Below the pieces are notes generated by a model, which was given only the letters and a program-made list of their open reading frames with translations, was not told where the DNA came from and searched no databases. Source: CAIUGU01 sp963819685 (GTDB taxonomy: Bacteria > Pseudomonadota > Gammaproteobacteria > Steroidobacterales > Steroidobacteraceae). Taken from it: 64,000 nucleotides of DNA. This document shows positions 40,666 through 49,474 of this stretch, piece after piece (position 1 is the first letter of the stretch; the number at the start of each line of letters is the position of its first letter). A program made the position numbers and the translations under genes. The DNA lies in the NCBI GenBank assembly GCA_963819685.1, contig CAWFXI010000009.1:310001-374000 (forward strand). Direction: 5' to 3'.

Positions 40666-43065
40666 TCAGAGGTATTTCTCGAGTGCGACGCGGATCTCTT
40701 CCATGCTCTGAAAGCGCTTCATCTTGTCCACCGACATGGCTTTCACAACGATATCCGACAGGTCTTTCGGGAGGGCGGGATTGACCTCGATGGGCGGGCG
40801 GGCCTTGCCCTGCACATGCTGGTACATCACGGACATGTGGTCGCCGCGGCTATAGGGAGGCTGGCCGGTGACCATTTCGTACAGGATGACGCCGAGGCTG
40901 TAGATGTCAGCGCGTTCATCCACCTTCTTGCCCAGGATCTGCTCGGGCGCCATGTACTTGGGCGAGCCGATCACGTAACCGGTTTTCGTCAGCTGCGTGT
41001 CGCCTTCCTTGTGGGCCGCAGCTACGCCGAAGTCCACGATCTTGAGCAGACCCTCGTCGTTGATCAGGATGTTTGCAGGCTTGAGGTCGCGATGCACGAT
41101 GCCGGCCTGGTGGGCCACGATCATGCCGGTCGCGATATCGCAGCCGAAGCGCAGCGCCTTTTTCAGCGGCATCGCCTTTTCGTTGACGATCTCGCCGCCC
41201 AGGGTGTGCGACGGAAAGTATTCCATGGAGATCGCGTAGTTGCCGCGCATGTACAGAAAGTCGTAGATGCGGATGACGTTCTTGTGCGTGATCTTGCGCG
41301 AGTAGCGCAGCTCATGCACGAAGCGCTTCATCATCTCCTCGTCCTGCGAGACGTTCGGATTCAGGAATTTGAGGATGAGGCGTTCTTCGACAACGGTATC
41401 CTCCACAAGGACCACGGTACCGAACGCGCCCTTGCCGATCTTCTCGATGTATTTGTAGCGGCCCTCGATGAGGTCGCCGGACTTCAGGGTCGAGATATCG
41501 AGCTTCTGGGAGTCCTCCGCCTTCTTGACGATCGCGGCGATGTCAGCCTTCTCGATCAGCAGCGTCTTGGCTGGCTCCGACGCGGCAGGCGACATCTGGG
41601 TGGCCTTGTTCTGGGCGGCAACGGCGGTACTCGAGAAGCGGCTGTCGATTTCCTCCAGTGCATGCAAGGCGGCCTGCGTCACCGTATGGTCGCCGCTCGT
41701 GGAGCCAGCTGACTGGATATAGGAACGAATGCTGTCGGCACGGCGGTCGTCCGCGAGGCGGGCGAGCGCACTCATGACCTCGACCTTGATCTCCTTCTCC
41801 GGGTGCTCGAGCAGCTTGATGAGGGGTTCAACGGCCTTGACATCGCCCAGCTTGCCGAGGGCCCGCGCCACCGCTGGCAATGACCTTGAATTGCCGGAAC
41901 CCAGCATTTCGATGAGCGCCGGGACAGCTTTCTTGCTGCCGATTTCAGCCAGAGCGTCGACCGCCCGCTCGGCAACCCACCAGTCCTTGTCGCGTGTGGC
42001 GCCAATCAGCGAATTGACGGCACGCTCGTCCTTGGTCTGGTTGAGGATCTCGATGGCGGAGCGCCGCACCTCCTCATCGTCATCCCGCACCAGCTCCAGC
42101 ACGGCATCCACTACACGCGGTCCCCCGATCTTGCCGAGCGCATCTGCGGCGCGGCTGCGCACCCACCAGTCGTCGTCCTTGATGACCTGCAGCAGGTGCT
42201 TGATGTCATTCGCCGTGCCGAGTTCGTTCAGGACTTCCACGGCAGCACGCCGGGCATATTCGTTCTCGTCCTTCAGGACATCGACCAGGTACTTCATCGT
42301 GTCCGGGCTGCGGGCACGGATGACGACGTCGACAGCCCGCGACTGCACTTCCATGTCCGCGTCGCGGAGCAGGGTGCACAGCGGTTCGATATTCACGGGG
42401 CCGTCCATCTTGAGCAGCGCGTTGAGCGCGGCCTGGCGGATGAATTTGTTGGGATCCTTGAGCTGGGTCTGAATGGCCTTCGTCACATCGCCGCGGTTGA
42501 ACCGGGACAGGATGTTGATGATGTGCATGCGGGCAATCGGATCCTTGCCTTCGACCCGGCTGATGAGCTCCGGGACTGCGCTTTCGTCGGCGATCTCGCC
42601 AATGATGCGGAACAAGGAGGCCTTTTCGTTCGCCTCCTGGTTGTAGGCATGGTTCAGCAGTTCGCGAACACTGAGCCGGCCCTTCTGCGACGCGAGGATG
42701 TCCATGACAGCCGGCTTGGAGATGCCGGGCCTGGAAAGCAGATCAAGCAGCAGCTGGGGAGTGTAGTTACGGCTGGAAGTCAGGGCCCAGGCGATGGCCT
42801 TGACAGCTCGCGGATTCTCGTCGCTCAGACCAGCTGCCAGCAGCGGGAAAGTCTTGTTGTCGGCCAGCTTCGACAGCACATCGACGTAGGCCAGGGTTTC
42901 CTGCTTGTCGGCGGTAGCCAGGGCATCGATGATCTTCGGTATCGCTCCCGGGCCGATCCTGACGAGCTTGGCGAGCGCGCTCTGCGACTCGGGATGAGCG
43001 GTATCGCCTGTCTCCCTGATTTTCTCGATCAGAGAGTCCGCTCTTAGATTGGCAAAAAAGCTCAT
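40666..43065 (-). CDS. HEAT-repeat protein fused to Ser/Thr protein kinase
   Basis: About 799 residues from ATG 43065. Residues 1 to about 470 are HEAT/PBS-lyase-like helical repeats (units such as DDDWWVRSRAADALGKIGGP and DKDWWVAERAVDALAEIGSK). After a linker, residues 532-799 form a Hanks-type kinase: GKGAFGTV (545-552), Lys 566 in LILKFL, HRDLKPAN with catalytic Asp 660, DFG at 678-680, APE at 706-708. All catalytic residues are present. There is no membrane helix, PASTA or sensor domain, so the kinase is cytoplasmic and HEAT repeats probably dock partners. Two PilT-type ATPases follow on the same strand, suggesting control of pilus motors by phosphorylation; that link is inference. Confidence 0.92.
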   Translation of the reverse strand: MSFFANLRADSLIEKIRETGDTAHPESQSALAKLVRIGPGAIPKIIDALATADKQETLAYVDVLSKLADNKTFPLLAAGLSDENPRAVKAIAWALTSSRNYTPQLLLDLLSRPGISKPAVMDILASQKGRLSVRELLNHAYNQEANEKASLFRIIGEIADESAVPELISRVEGKDPIARMHIINILSRFNRGDVTKAIQTQLKDPNKFIRQAALNALLKMDGPVNIEPLCTLLRDADMEVQSRAVDVVIRARSPDTMKYLVDVLKDENEYARRAAVEVLNELGTANDIKHLLQVIKDDDWWVRSRAADALGKIGGPRVVDAVLELVRDDDEEVRRSAIEILNQTKDERAVNSLIGATRDKDWWVAERAVDALAEIGSKKAVPALIEMLGSGNSRSLPAVARALGKLGDVKAVEPLIKLLEHPEKEIKVEVMSALARLADDRRADSIRSYIQSAGSTSGDHTVTQAALHALEEIDSRFSSTAVAAQNKATQMSPAASEPAKTLLIEKADIAAIVKKAEDSQKLDISTLKSGDLIEGRYKYIEKIGKGAFGTVVLVEDTVVEERLILKFLNPNVSQDEEMMKRFVHELRYSRKITHKNVIRIYDFLYMRGNYAISMEYFPSHTLGGEIVNEKAMPLKKALRFGCDIATGMIVAHQAGIVHRDLKPANILINDEGLLKIVDFGVAAAHKEGDTQLTKTGYVIGSPKYMAPEQILGKKVDERADIYSLGVILYEMVTGQPPYSRGDHMSVMYQHVQGKARPPIEVNPALPKDLSDIVVKAMSVDKMKRFQSMEEIRVALEKYL

Positions 43066-43341
43066 CAAGTCGTCTCGTTATCGTTCCCTGGGCTGTCGCG
43101 ACGGTTCATGCCCCGCACGGAGGCATCCTTGGGTTCTCCTGAAGAAACCCAAGGCCCCTGACGTTAAGGATTTCCCCGCAACATTATGCCATGCGAAATC
43201 GGCGCGCCGGTCACTCCCTTGGGAAATCCCTTACCACCCTGATGCAAAAGCCCTCACATCACCCTGATAAAGCAGGCTACGTGTCTGGGTACGGCGTGGC
43301 GTTCGCCTCAGGGGCGGCTGCCCGGATACAATGCGCGCCCC
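43066..43341. other. Divergent region with apbC promoter candidate
   Basis: A 276-base gap between the HEAT-kinase and apbC, which point away from each other. The only clear signal is TACAAT at 43327-43332, a good -10 box, ending nine bases before the apbC ATG. No convincing -35 box was seen at 17 bases. If used, the apbC message would have almost no leader. No heptad tract or small gene was found. Confidence 0.4.
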
Positions 43342-44436
43342 ATGAATGAGCCGCTTGCCAACGCAGTAAACGAATGCCTCCAGTCATGGGTGGAACCGCA
43401 CTATGGTCTGGACCTGGTGACCGCCCTGGCCGTCACTGCGATGGAAGTGTCGGGTTCCAGCGTTAACGTCGAAGTGGAACTCGGTTTCCCGGCAAGGCTG
43501 TATGCACCGAAAGTTGCGGACACGGTCAAGCGTCTGTTGCTGGCAGTACCGGGTGTAACCCAGGCCACGGTCAAGGTGGGCTGGGCAGTCCGCCCGAGCG
43601 CGGTCAAACAGAGCCTGAAACCCTTGAAGGGCATCAAGAACATCGTGGCAGTTGCTTCCGGCAAGGGGGGGGTTGGCAAGTCGACGACCGCCGCCAATCT
43701 GGCGCTGGCCCTTGCCCACGACGGCGCCGCTGTCGGGTTGCTGGATGCGGATATCTACGGGCCGAGCCAGGGTCGCATGATGGGACTGGGCGCCGAGCGG
43801 CCGACCAGCCGGGACGGCCGCCTGATCGACCCGCCTGTTGCGTATGGCGTCAAGGTCATGTCCATTGGCCTGCTCATTGACGAAGAGCAGCCGATGGCAT
43901 GGCGGGGACCCATGGTGACCCAGGCGCTGACCCAGTTACTCGACAACACCCACTGGGGTGAGCTCGATTACCTCATCGTCGATATGCCGCCGGGCACCGG
44001 TGATATCCAGTTGACACTGTCACAGCGCGTTCCCGTCAGCGGCGCCGTCATCGTCACGACACCCCAGGACATTGCGCTGCTGGACGCGCGCAAGGGACTC
44101 AAGATGTTTCAGAAGGTCGAGGTGCCAGTGCTGGGAATCGTGGAAAACATGAGCACCCATATCTGTTCCAGCTGCGGACACGAGGAGCATATCTTTGGCG
44201 CCGGCGGCGGCAGGGCAATGGCGACGCAATATGCCGTGGAGCTGCTGGCCGAATTGCCGCTCGATATCCGCATCCGTGAGCAGGCCGACGGGGGGCGCCC
44301 CACCGTAGTGCATGAGCCGGACAGCCCGCTGGGCGAAGCGTACCTCGCCATGGCGCGGCGGACTGCTGCGCAACTGGCCCGCCTGAGTACAGTCGGCGCC
44401 GCGAAGCTCCCCGTCATCGAAGTTGAAGACACCTGA
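43342..44436 (+). CDS. apbC: Iron-sulfur cluster carrier protein ApbC (Mrp)
   Basis: A 364-residue P-loop ATPase that loads Fe-S clusters onto apo-proteins. It has the N-terminal MIP18-like domain (residues 1-90, VSGSSVNVEVELGFPA), a deviant Walker A SGKGGVGKST near residue 110, LLDADIYGPSQGRMMG, IVDMPPGTGDIQLTLSQ, and the cluster-binding CSSC near residue 274 (STHICSSCGHEEHIFG). Length and motifs are standard. It is followed by dcd, an order seen with metG/apbC in related bacteria. Confidence 0.96.
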   Translation: MNEPLANAVNECLQSWVEPHYGLDLVTALAVTAMEVSGSSVNVEVELGFPARLYAPKVADTVKRLLLAVPGVTQATVKVGWAVRPSAVKQSLKPLKGIKNIVAVASGKGGVGKSTTAANLALALAHDGAAVGLLDADIYGPSQGRMMGLGAERPTSRDGRLIDPPVAYGVKVMSIGLLIDEEQPMAWRGPMVTQALTQLLDNTHWGELDYLIVDMPPGTGDIQLTLSQRVPVSGAVIVTTPQDIALLDARKGLKMFQKVEVPVLGIVENMSTHICSSCGHEEHIFGAGGGRAMATQYAVELLAELPLDIRIREQADGGRPTVVHEPDSPLGEAYLAMARRTAAQLARLSTVGAAKLPVIEVEDT

Positions 44437-44548
44437 TGACGGCATCCGGCTATGGGCTCCCGGCTGCCGCCAGAAAAAATGCATTCCGAATGCTTGATAC
44501 TGACTTGTAATCCGACCCGAAGCCCGAAGCCCAGGAAACCTATCCACC
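44437..44548. repeat. Heptad-like repeat tract between apbC and dcd
   Basis: CATCCGG, CTATGGG, CTCCCGG, CTGCCGC units start right after the apbC stop, and AGCCCGA AGCCCAG units end just before the dcd start. Between them is a small hairpin GCATTCCGAATGC (44480-44492) preceded by six A. The outer units are of opposite sense and could pair. Confidence 0.6.
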
Positions 44549-45115
44549 ATGAGCATCAAGTCCGACCGCTGGATCCGTCGTCAAGCCACCGAGCACCGCA
44601 TGATTGAGCCGTTTGCACCCGAGCAGGTGCGCACCGGGCCTCACGGCAAGATGATTTCCTACGGCACTTCGAGCTACGGCTACGACGTGCGCTGCGCGAA
44701 TGAATTCAAGATCTTCACGAACATCAATTCGACGATCGTCGATCCCAAGAACTTCGATTCGGGCAGTTTCGTCGACCTGAAGGCGGACGTCTGCATCATT
44801 CCCCCGAACTCGTTCGCGCTGGCGCGTACCGTCGAGTATTTCCGTATCCCGCGCAGCGTCCTGACGATCTGCCTCGGCAAGTCCACCTATGCGCGTTGCG
44901 GGATCATCGTGAACGTGACGCCGCTCGAGCCCGAATGGGAAGGGCATGTGACGCTGGAGTTCTCGAACACCACGACGTTGCCGGCAAAGATCTATGCCAA
45001 TGAAGGCGTGGCGCAAATGCTGTTTTTCGAGTCGGACGAAGTCTGCGAAACGTCCTATCGCGATCGGGGCGGGAAATACCAGGGTCAGCAGGGTGTGACG
45101 CTGCCGAAGGCATGA
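44549..45115 (+). CDS. dcd: dCTP deaminase
   Basis: A 188-residue trimeric enzyme converting dCTP to dUTP. Conserved blocks are MSIKSDRWIRRQA at the start, SYGYDVRCANEFKIF, FVDLKADVCIIPPNSFALA, GKSTYARCGIIVNVTPLEPE (with the active-site Arg and Glu), FSNTTTLPAKIYANEGVAQ and SYRDRGGKYQGQQGV. It supplies dUMP for thymidylate synthesis. The length is typical of the monofunctional enzyme. Confidence 0.97.
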   Translation: MSIKSDRWIRRQATEHRMIEPFAPEQVRTGPHGKMISYGTSSYGYDVRCANEFKIFTNINSTIVDPKNFDSGSFVDLKADVCIIPPNSFALARTVEYFRIPRSVLTICLGKSTYARCGIIVNVTPLEPEWEGHVTLEFSNTTTLPAKIYANEGVAQMLFFESDEVCETSYRDRGGKYQGQQGVTLPKA

Positions 45116-45238
45116 GCGTGAGCGTGAAGCGTGAGACGTGAACGAGTGATCCGTCAAGAATGCTGAAGCTTGATTGCAGCCGATATCCGGGTCAGCGATT
45201 CTTGCTGGCCTCACGCTTCACGCTTCACGTGCTCACGG
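45113..45238. repeat. Inverted heptad tracts at the dcd/DUF3108 convergence
   Basis: GCGTGAA/GCGTGAG-type units follow the dcd stop (45113-45145), and the complementary TCACGCT, TCACGCT, TCACGTG units lie before the DUF3108 stop (45211-45237). Two convergent genes thus end in the two arms of a large imperfect inverted repeat, a layout that could stop transcription in both directions. Confidence 0.7.
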
Positions 45239-45988
45239 CCTCTCCAGCTTCAGGACGGTCAGGACCGACTCGACCTTGCCGTTGCGGACCTGTTCCAGAC
45301 GCACCGGCAGGAACCCGAGTTTCGGGGCATACCAGTAACGATTGATGCGAGAGGATCCTTCCCGGGTACTCGAATAGATCACGGTCTCCACGTCGCCAAT
45401 GGCAGTTTTCTGCACCGACGTGCCTTCGCGCGTATAGACATATTCCCTGATCCTGTTGCGGTCGATGAAGGTGATCCTGCCAAGCTCCATGCCTGCTGCC
45501 AGTTTCTGCATGATCAGTACCTGCAACGACATGCGGTCCTGCAGGCCAGGTGACAGCGGCAATTCCACGGGCTGATCCTCATGCTGGCCGCGCGCGACGT
45601 TTGCGGTCCAGTCGAATGTCAGGCGGGTATCCTGGGCGGTGGCCTTGGAACCATCGTCAAGTACGTAGGCAAGCGGCTTGATGACATTGTTTTCCACGAC
45701 GAACGTACTGGCTTCGATCGGGTCGTTGCGGATGATCAGGCTGGCAAGTCCCTCAGCATTGCCGTGCAACTGGTAAACATAGCGGCCGGGGCTTTCCTCG
45801 CGCAGCGAATAGTCAATGGTCCCGACGTTGATGCCGCGAAACTCGGCGTGAAAAGTGACTTTCGATGGCTGCGGTATATAAGTCGGCGTCGAGTCGGCAG
45901 ACCAGGCGCTGACGCAGACCAAAAGCAGCACGGCAGTCGCAGCGACGCGGAACCGGGTACCCATCGAGCCTGCAGTTCTGGTTGTCAT
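45233..45988 (-). CDS. DUF3108 domain-containing exported protein
   Basis: A 251-residue protein with a signal peptide (AATAVLLLVCVSAWSA) and a DUF3108 beta-rich domain: SKVTFHAEFRGINVGTIDYSL, SFVV-like VVENNVIKPLAYVLDDGSK, PGLQDRMSLQVLIMQKLAAG, and the end YWYAPKLGFLPVRLEQVRNG. Members are periplasmic with no settled function. It is translated in coupling with purN (TGATG overlap) and sits third in a purM-purN-DUF3108 unit, a common arrangement. Confidence 0.88.
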   Translation of the reverse strand: MTTRTAGSMGTRFRVAATAVLLLVCVSAWSADSTPTYIPQPSKVTFHAEFRGINVGTIDYSLREESPGRYVYQLHGNAEGLASLIIRNDPIEASTFVVENNVIKPLAYVLDDGSKATAQDTRLTFDWTANVARGQHEDQPVELPLSPGLQDRMSLQVLIMQKLAAGMELGRITFIDRNRIREYVYTREGTSVQKTAIGDVETVIYSSTREGSSRINRYWYAPKLGFLPVRLEQVRNGKVESVLTVLKLERP

Positions 45989-46656
45989 CAGCTGTCCTCA
46001 AGAATGACCGGCGTCAGGAGTGGCTTGTCATCGAGCCAGGCCTGTCCCGCGCGATAGACGAGACGGCCCCTCGCAAACCAGTCAATCACTTCCGGATAGA
46101 TCCTGTGCTCCTGGCGCTGAACCCGGGCTGAAAGCGTGGCCTCCGTGTCTTGAGGCAGCACGGGAACGCGCGCCTGGATGATCACGGGGCCGCCGTCGAG
46201 TTCTGCCGTGACGAAATGCACGCTGGCGCCGTGCTGCGGGTCTCGAGCCTCAAGTACCCGCTGATGGGTGTGCAGCCCACGATACTTTGGCAGCAGCGAC
46301 GGGTGAATATTGACGGCGCGGCCACTGAAGTGCGCTGTGAACGCGGGTCCCAGTATGCGCATGAACCCCGCGAGCACCAGCAGTCCAGGAGCGAACCCGT
46401 CGATCAGCGTAGCCAGTGCGGCATCAAAAGCCGGGCGATCCTGAAAATCGCGCGGCGCCAGGGTAGCAACCGGAATCCCCATCGACGCGGCGGTTGCAAG
46501 GCCTGCCGCATCGGCGCGGTCCGAGATGACTGCCCGAACTGTCACTGGCAGCTCGCCGCGAGCTGCTCGTTCGGCAATCACGCGCATGTTGCTGCCACGG
46601 CCCGAGATCAATATCACCACCGGCAAAAGGCCGGTGGGGGGAGCGCTTGCTGTCAT
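45988..46656 (-). CDS. purN: Phosphoribosylglycinamide formyltransferase
   Basis: A 222-residue enzyme transferring formyl from N10-formyl-THF to GAR in purine synthesis. It has VVILISGRGSNMRVI at the start, NIHPSLLPKYRGLHTH with the catalytic Asn and His, and SVHFVTAELDGGPVI with the catalytic Asp. Start taken at ATG 46656, ten bases after purM; the frame is open further upstream inside purM but without family sequence. It is the second gene of the operon. Confidence 0.95.
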   Translation of the reverse strand: MTASAPPTGLLPVVILISGRGSNMRVIAERAARGELPVTVRAVISDRADAAGLATAASMGIPVATLAPRDFQDRPAFDAALATLIDGFAPGLLVLAGFMRILGPAFTAHFSGRAVNIHPSLLPKYRGLHTHQRVLEARDPQHGASVHFVTAELDGGPVIIQARVPVLPQDTEATLSARVQRQEHRIYPEVIDWFARGRLVYRAGQAWLDDKPLLTPVILEDS

Positions 46657-46666
46657 CGCGGGCGGT

Positions 46667-47698
46667 TCATGGCAGCATGACGACGCCGCTTTCGCCCCGC
46701 CGGATCTCGCCGATGACCATTGCGAGTTCGCCGCTGCCTCGCAGGCTGGCAAGTGCCTGCTCCACGTGTTGCTGTGCGACTGTGACGGTCATGCCGATGC
46801 CGCAGTTGAAGGTGCGATACATCTCCTCGGCAGTGATGGAACCGGTGCGCTGCAACCATTCGAACACGGGCGCTCTTGTCCAGGCTTTTTCATGAACGAC
46901 CGCCTCGAAGCCATCGGGAATGCAGCGCGGCAGATTGCCGGTGATGCCGCCGCCGGTGATATGAGCGAGTCCACGGACGGGTACCGACTTGAAGAGCGTG
47001 AGCAGGGACTTCACGTAGATGCGCGTGGGTGTGAGGAGGGCGTCATACAGCAGCCCGGCATCCAGTTTCGTATCTTGCGTGCTCTTCGAGACGGCGAGCA
47101 GCTTGCGAATCAGCGAATAGCCATTCGAATGCGGGCCGGACGAAGCCAGGCCGATGATGACGTCACCCGCGCGGGTCTGGCTGCCGTCGATGATGGCATC
47201 CTTCTCCACGACGCCGACACAGAATCCCGCGAGGTCATAGTCTCCCGCGGCATACATACCGGGCATTTCCGCGGTTTCGCCGCCCACCAGCGCAGCGCCG
47301 GCCTGCACGCAGCCCTCCACGATTCCCTTGATGACCGCGGTGGCGGTCTCGACGCTGAGTTTGCCCGTAGCATAGTAGTCGAGGAAATAGAGCGGTTCGG
47401 CGCCCTGCACGACCACGTCATTGGCACACATGGCGACCAGATCGATGCCGATGGTGTCATGCCTGCCGGTTTCTATGGCCAGGCGGAGCTTGGTACCAAC
47501 CCCATCCGTTCCGGAAACGAGGACGGGACGACGGTAGCGATCGACGGGGACTTCGACCAGGGCCCCAAACCCCCCAAGTCCTGCCAGTACTTCGGGTCGC
47601 ATTGAGCGACGAACCAGCGGCTTGATGCGCTCGACGAGTTCGTCGCCCGCATCAATGTCGACGCCGGCATCGCGATAGGTCAGGGAGGGTGAGGTCAT
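46667..47698 (-). CDS. purM: Phosphoribosylformylglycinamidine cyclo-ligase
   Basis: A 343-residue AIR synthase. Signatures are SLTYRDAGVDIDAGDELVER, SGTDGVGTKLRLAIETGRHD, GIDLVAMCANDVVVQGAEPL, FLDYYATGKL, GGETAEMPGMYA and ITGGGITGNLPRCIPDG. It makes aminoimidazole ribotide from FGAM with ATP. It starts a purM-purN-DUF3108 operon; a TAAAAT box near 47749 on the minus strand may be its -10 element. Confidence 0.97.
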   Translation of the reverse strand: MTSPSLTYRDAGVDIDAGDELVERIKPLVRRSMRPEVLAGLGGFGALVEVPVDRYRRPVLVSGTDGVGTKLRLAIETGRHDTIGIDLVAMCANDVVVQGAEPLYFLDYYATGKLSVETATAVIKGIVEGCVQAGAALVGGETAEMPGMYAAGDYDLAGFCVGVVEKDAIIDGSQTRAGDVIIGLASSGPHSNGYSLIRKLLAVSKSTQDTKLDAGLLYDALLTPTRIYVKSLLTLFKSVPVRGLAHITGGGITGNLPRCIPDGFEAVVHEKAWTRAPVFEWLQRTGSITAEEMYRTFNCGIGMTVTVAQQHVEQALASLRGSGELAMVIGEIRRGESGVVMLP

Positions 47699-47826
47699 GG
47701 GAAGCAGTGCGCTCCGGCGGGACAGGGGGAGGAAGGGAGGGTTGTGTTATTTTACACGGCCTCGTTCAATCGACCTCATTCTCATTTGTGCCCTGAATCC
47801 GATGCGGGCCCGCAGCATGAACTCTT

Positions 47827-48900
47827 ATGAGTCTGATTAAACCGTTACATGCGGCTCATGGGGGGCGTAACAGCTGGCGTCTGGTGCTGCTCTGCTTGCT
47901 GTGCTTGTCTGGTTTGTCATTGCCGGCCGGACCGGCAATGCCGGCGACCATCGTGGCAAAGCTTTACGAGGCATCAGTTCCAGCTGCTGGTACGAGTGAT
48001 GCCGCCAGAAAGGCTTCCTTTGCGGCCGCATTGCGTGCAGTGGCGGTTCGAGCCAGTGGCCGGCGCGATGCAGGCGACAGGCTCAGTTCCGCGACGCTGG
48101 CGGACGCAGGACGCTACGTGCAACGGTTTGGCGACAATCCCGATGGTACCCTGCTTGTCGGGTTTGATCGGGCCTCTGTCGATCGGGTCCTGACACAGAA
48201 CGATCTGCCCATCTGGGGCAGCGAGCGCCCCGTGACGCTGATCTGGCTTTCGATTGAAGATGCCAGCGGCCAGCAGAACTGGGTTGGGCAGGATGCCGCG
48301 CTACCGGAGGCCCGCGCTTTGCAACAGGTGGCGGAGCAGCGCGGGCTGCCAATCGTGTGGCCGGTCATGGACATGGACGACCGGATGCTGGGCAATGGCC
48401 TTGGCAACGATGCCCAGGCAGCGACGCGTCTCAGTACGCTGGCGTCCCGATATCGGGCCGATGCGGTGCTGGTGGGGCGGGCTCGCAGGGGTACCGGCAG
48501 CGAGAGCACCGTTCGCTGGAGTCTGCATTTCGGACCTTCGACGATGGAAAACGTGGGGTCACTGCCGGAGGGGGTGCATTTTGCCGCTGACCAGCTGGCC
48601 AGCCTGTTCGCCGCCTCGAGCGGGGCAGCGCAAACTCTGTTCGTGGATGTGGCGTCAATCACGAACTTCAGGGCGTATGCCGAGACGCTGAATTACCTGG
48701 AGGGTCTGTCGCTGGTACGCGCTACCCAGGTGGAGCATGTCGCCGGAGATTCCGTGCGCTTCAGGCTGCAGGTGATCGGGGACGCCGGCGTGCTTGCCCG
48801 TGCAGTGCGGCTGGGATCACGACTCGTTCCGGAGCAGGGCGACGGTGTCGTCGCGTCGGACCGGCTTGCGCTGCGTTACCAGCCTGGCGCGCCTCCCTGA
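47827..48900 (+). CDS. DUF2066 domain-containing exported protein
   Basis: A 357-residue protein divergent from purM. An N-terminal hydrophobic signal (LVLLCLLCLSGLSLPAGPA) leads into the DUF2066 body: YEASVPAAGTSDAARKASFAAALRAVAVRASG, then NDLPIWGSERPVTLIWLSIED and RGLPIVWPVMDMDDRMLG. Its place between purM and the CDP-alcohol transferase/hda pair is conserved in many gammaproteobacteria. Function unknown; periplasmic by signal. Confidence 0.88.
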   Translation: MSLIKPLHAAHGGRNSWRLVLLCLLCLSGLSLPAGPAMPATIVAKLYEASVPAAGTSDAARKASFAAALRAVAVRASGRRDAGDRLSSATLADAGRYVQRFGDNPDGTLLVGFDRASVDRVLTQNDLPIWGSERPVTLIWLSIEDASGQQNWVGQDAALPEARALQQVAEQRGLPIVWPVMDMDDRMLGNGLGNDAQAATRLSTLASRYRADAVLVGRARRGTGSESTVRWSLHFGPSTMENVGSLPEGVHFAADQLASLFAASSGAAQTLFVDVASITNFRAYAETLNYLEGLSLVRATQVEHVAGDSVRFRLQVIGDAGVLARAVRLGSRLVPEQGDGVVASDRLALRYQPGAPP

Positions 48901-48910
48901 GCGATCCGTC

Positions 48911-49474
48911 TTGAGCCTGAGCTTCCTTCCCAACGCGCTCACGATCCTGCGCATTCTGCTGATCGGCCCGATCGTCTGGTTCCTCGTGCGCGGCGAGTAT
49001 TCATCGACACTGGTCATGTTTGCGGTCGCTGCTTTCACTGACGCAGCCGATGGACTGCTCGCCAAGCAATTTGGCTGGACCTCCGAGCTGGGCAAGATTC
49101 TGGATCCGCTGGCTGACAAACTGCTGCTGGTCGTCATGTTCATCACGATGAGCAGTCTTGGTCTCTCGCCCGTGTGGCTCACAGTGCTGGTCGTTGGCCG
49201 GGACGTGGTGATCGCCGTGGGTGCATTGCTTTTCAAACTGAGGTTCGGTGCGTTGCAGGGACAGCCAACGCCGGTGAGCAAGCTGAATACGCTGTGCCAG
49301 ATCCTGTTCGTGCTAGCCGTGATTGCGGGTTCGGCCGGCCTGACGATGCCGCCAGCGGTGGGAATCACGCTCGGCGCACTGGTCGTGGTGACGACGGTCG
49401 TGAGCGGCATCGACTATGTATTGCGATACGGATCCAGGGCCGTTGCCCTGAGCCGCGAACAGGCAGGCAGATAG
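48911..49474 (+). CDS. CDP-alcohol phosphatidyltransferase family protein
   Basis: About 187 residues with five to six membrane helices. The family motif DxxDGxxAx8Gx3Dx3D is clear (DAADGLLAKQFGWTSELG, then KILDPLADK), so it should transfer a phosphatidyl group from CDP-diacylglycerol or a related donor to an alcohol. It resembles PgsA, but the true pgsA cannot be distinguished here. The start is probably TTG 48911 (MSLSFLPNALTILRILL); frames upstream overlap DUF2066. Its stop overlaps the GTG of hda by one base. Confidence 0.85.
   Translation: MSLSFLPNALTILRILLIGPIVWFLVRGEYSSTLVMFAVAAFTDAADGLLAKQFGWTSELGKILDPLADKLLLVVMFITMSSLGLSPVWLTVLVVGRDVVIAVGALLFKLRFGALQGQPTPVSKLNTLCQILFVLAVIAGSAGLTMPPAVGITLGALVVVTTVVSGIDYVLRYGSRAVALSREQAGR

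Noticed and set aside
46656..46752. Upstream extension of purN by 32 residues
   Set aside because: The extension lies inside purM, has no family sequence, and ATG 46656 gives the expected N-terminus.
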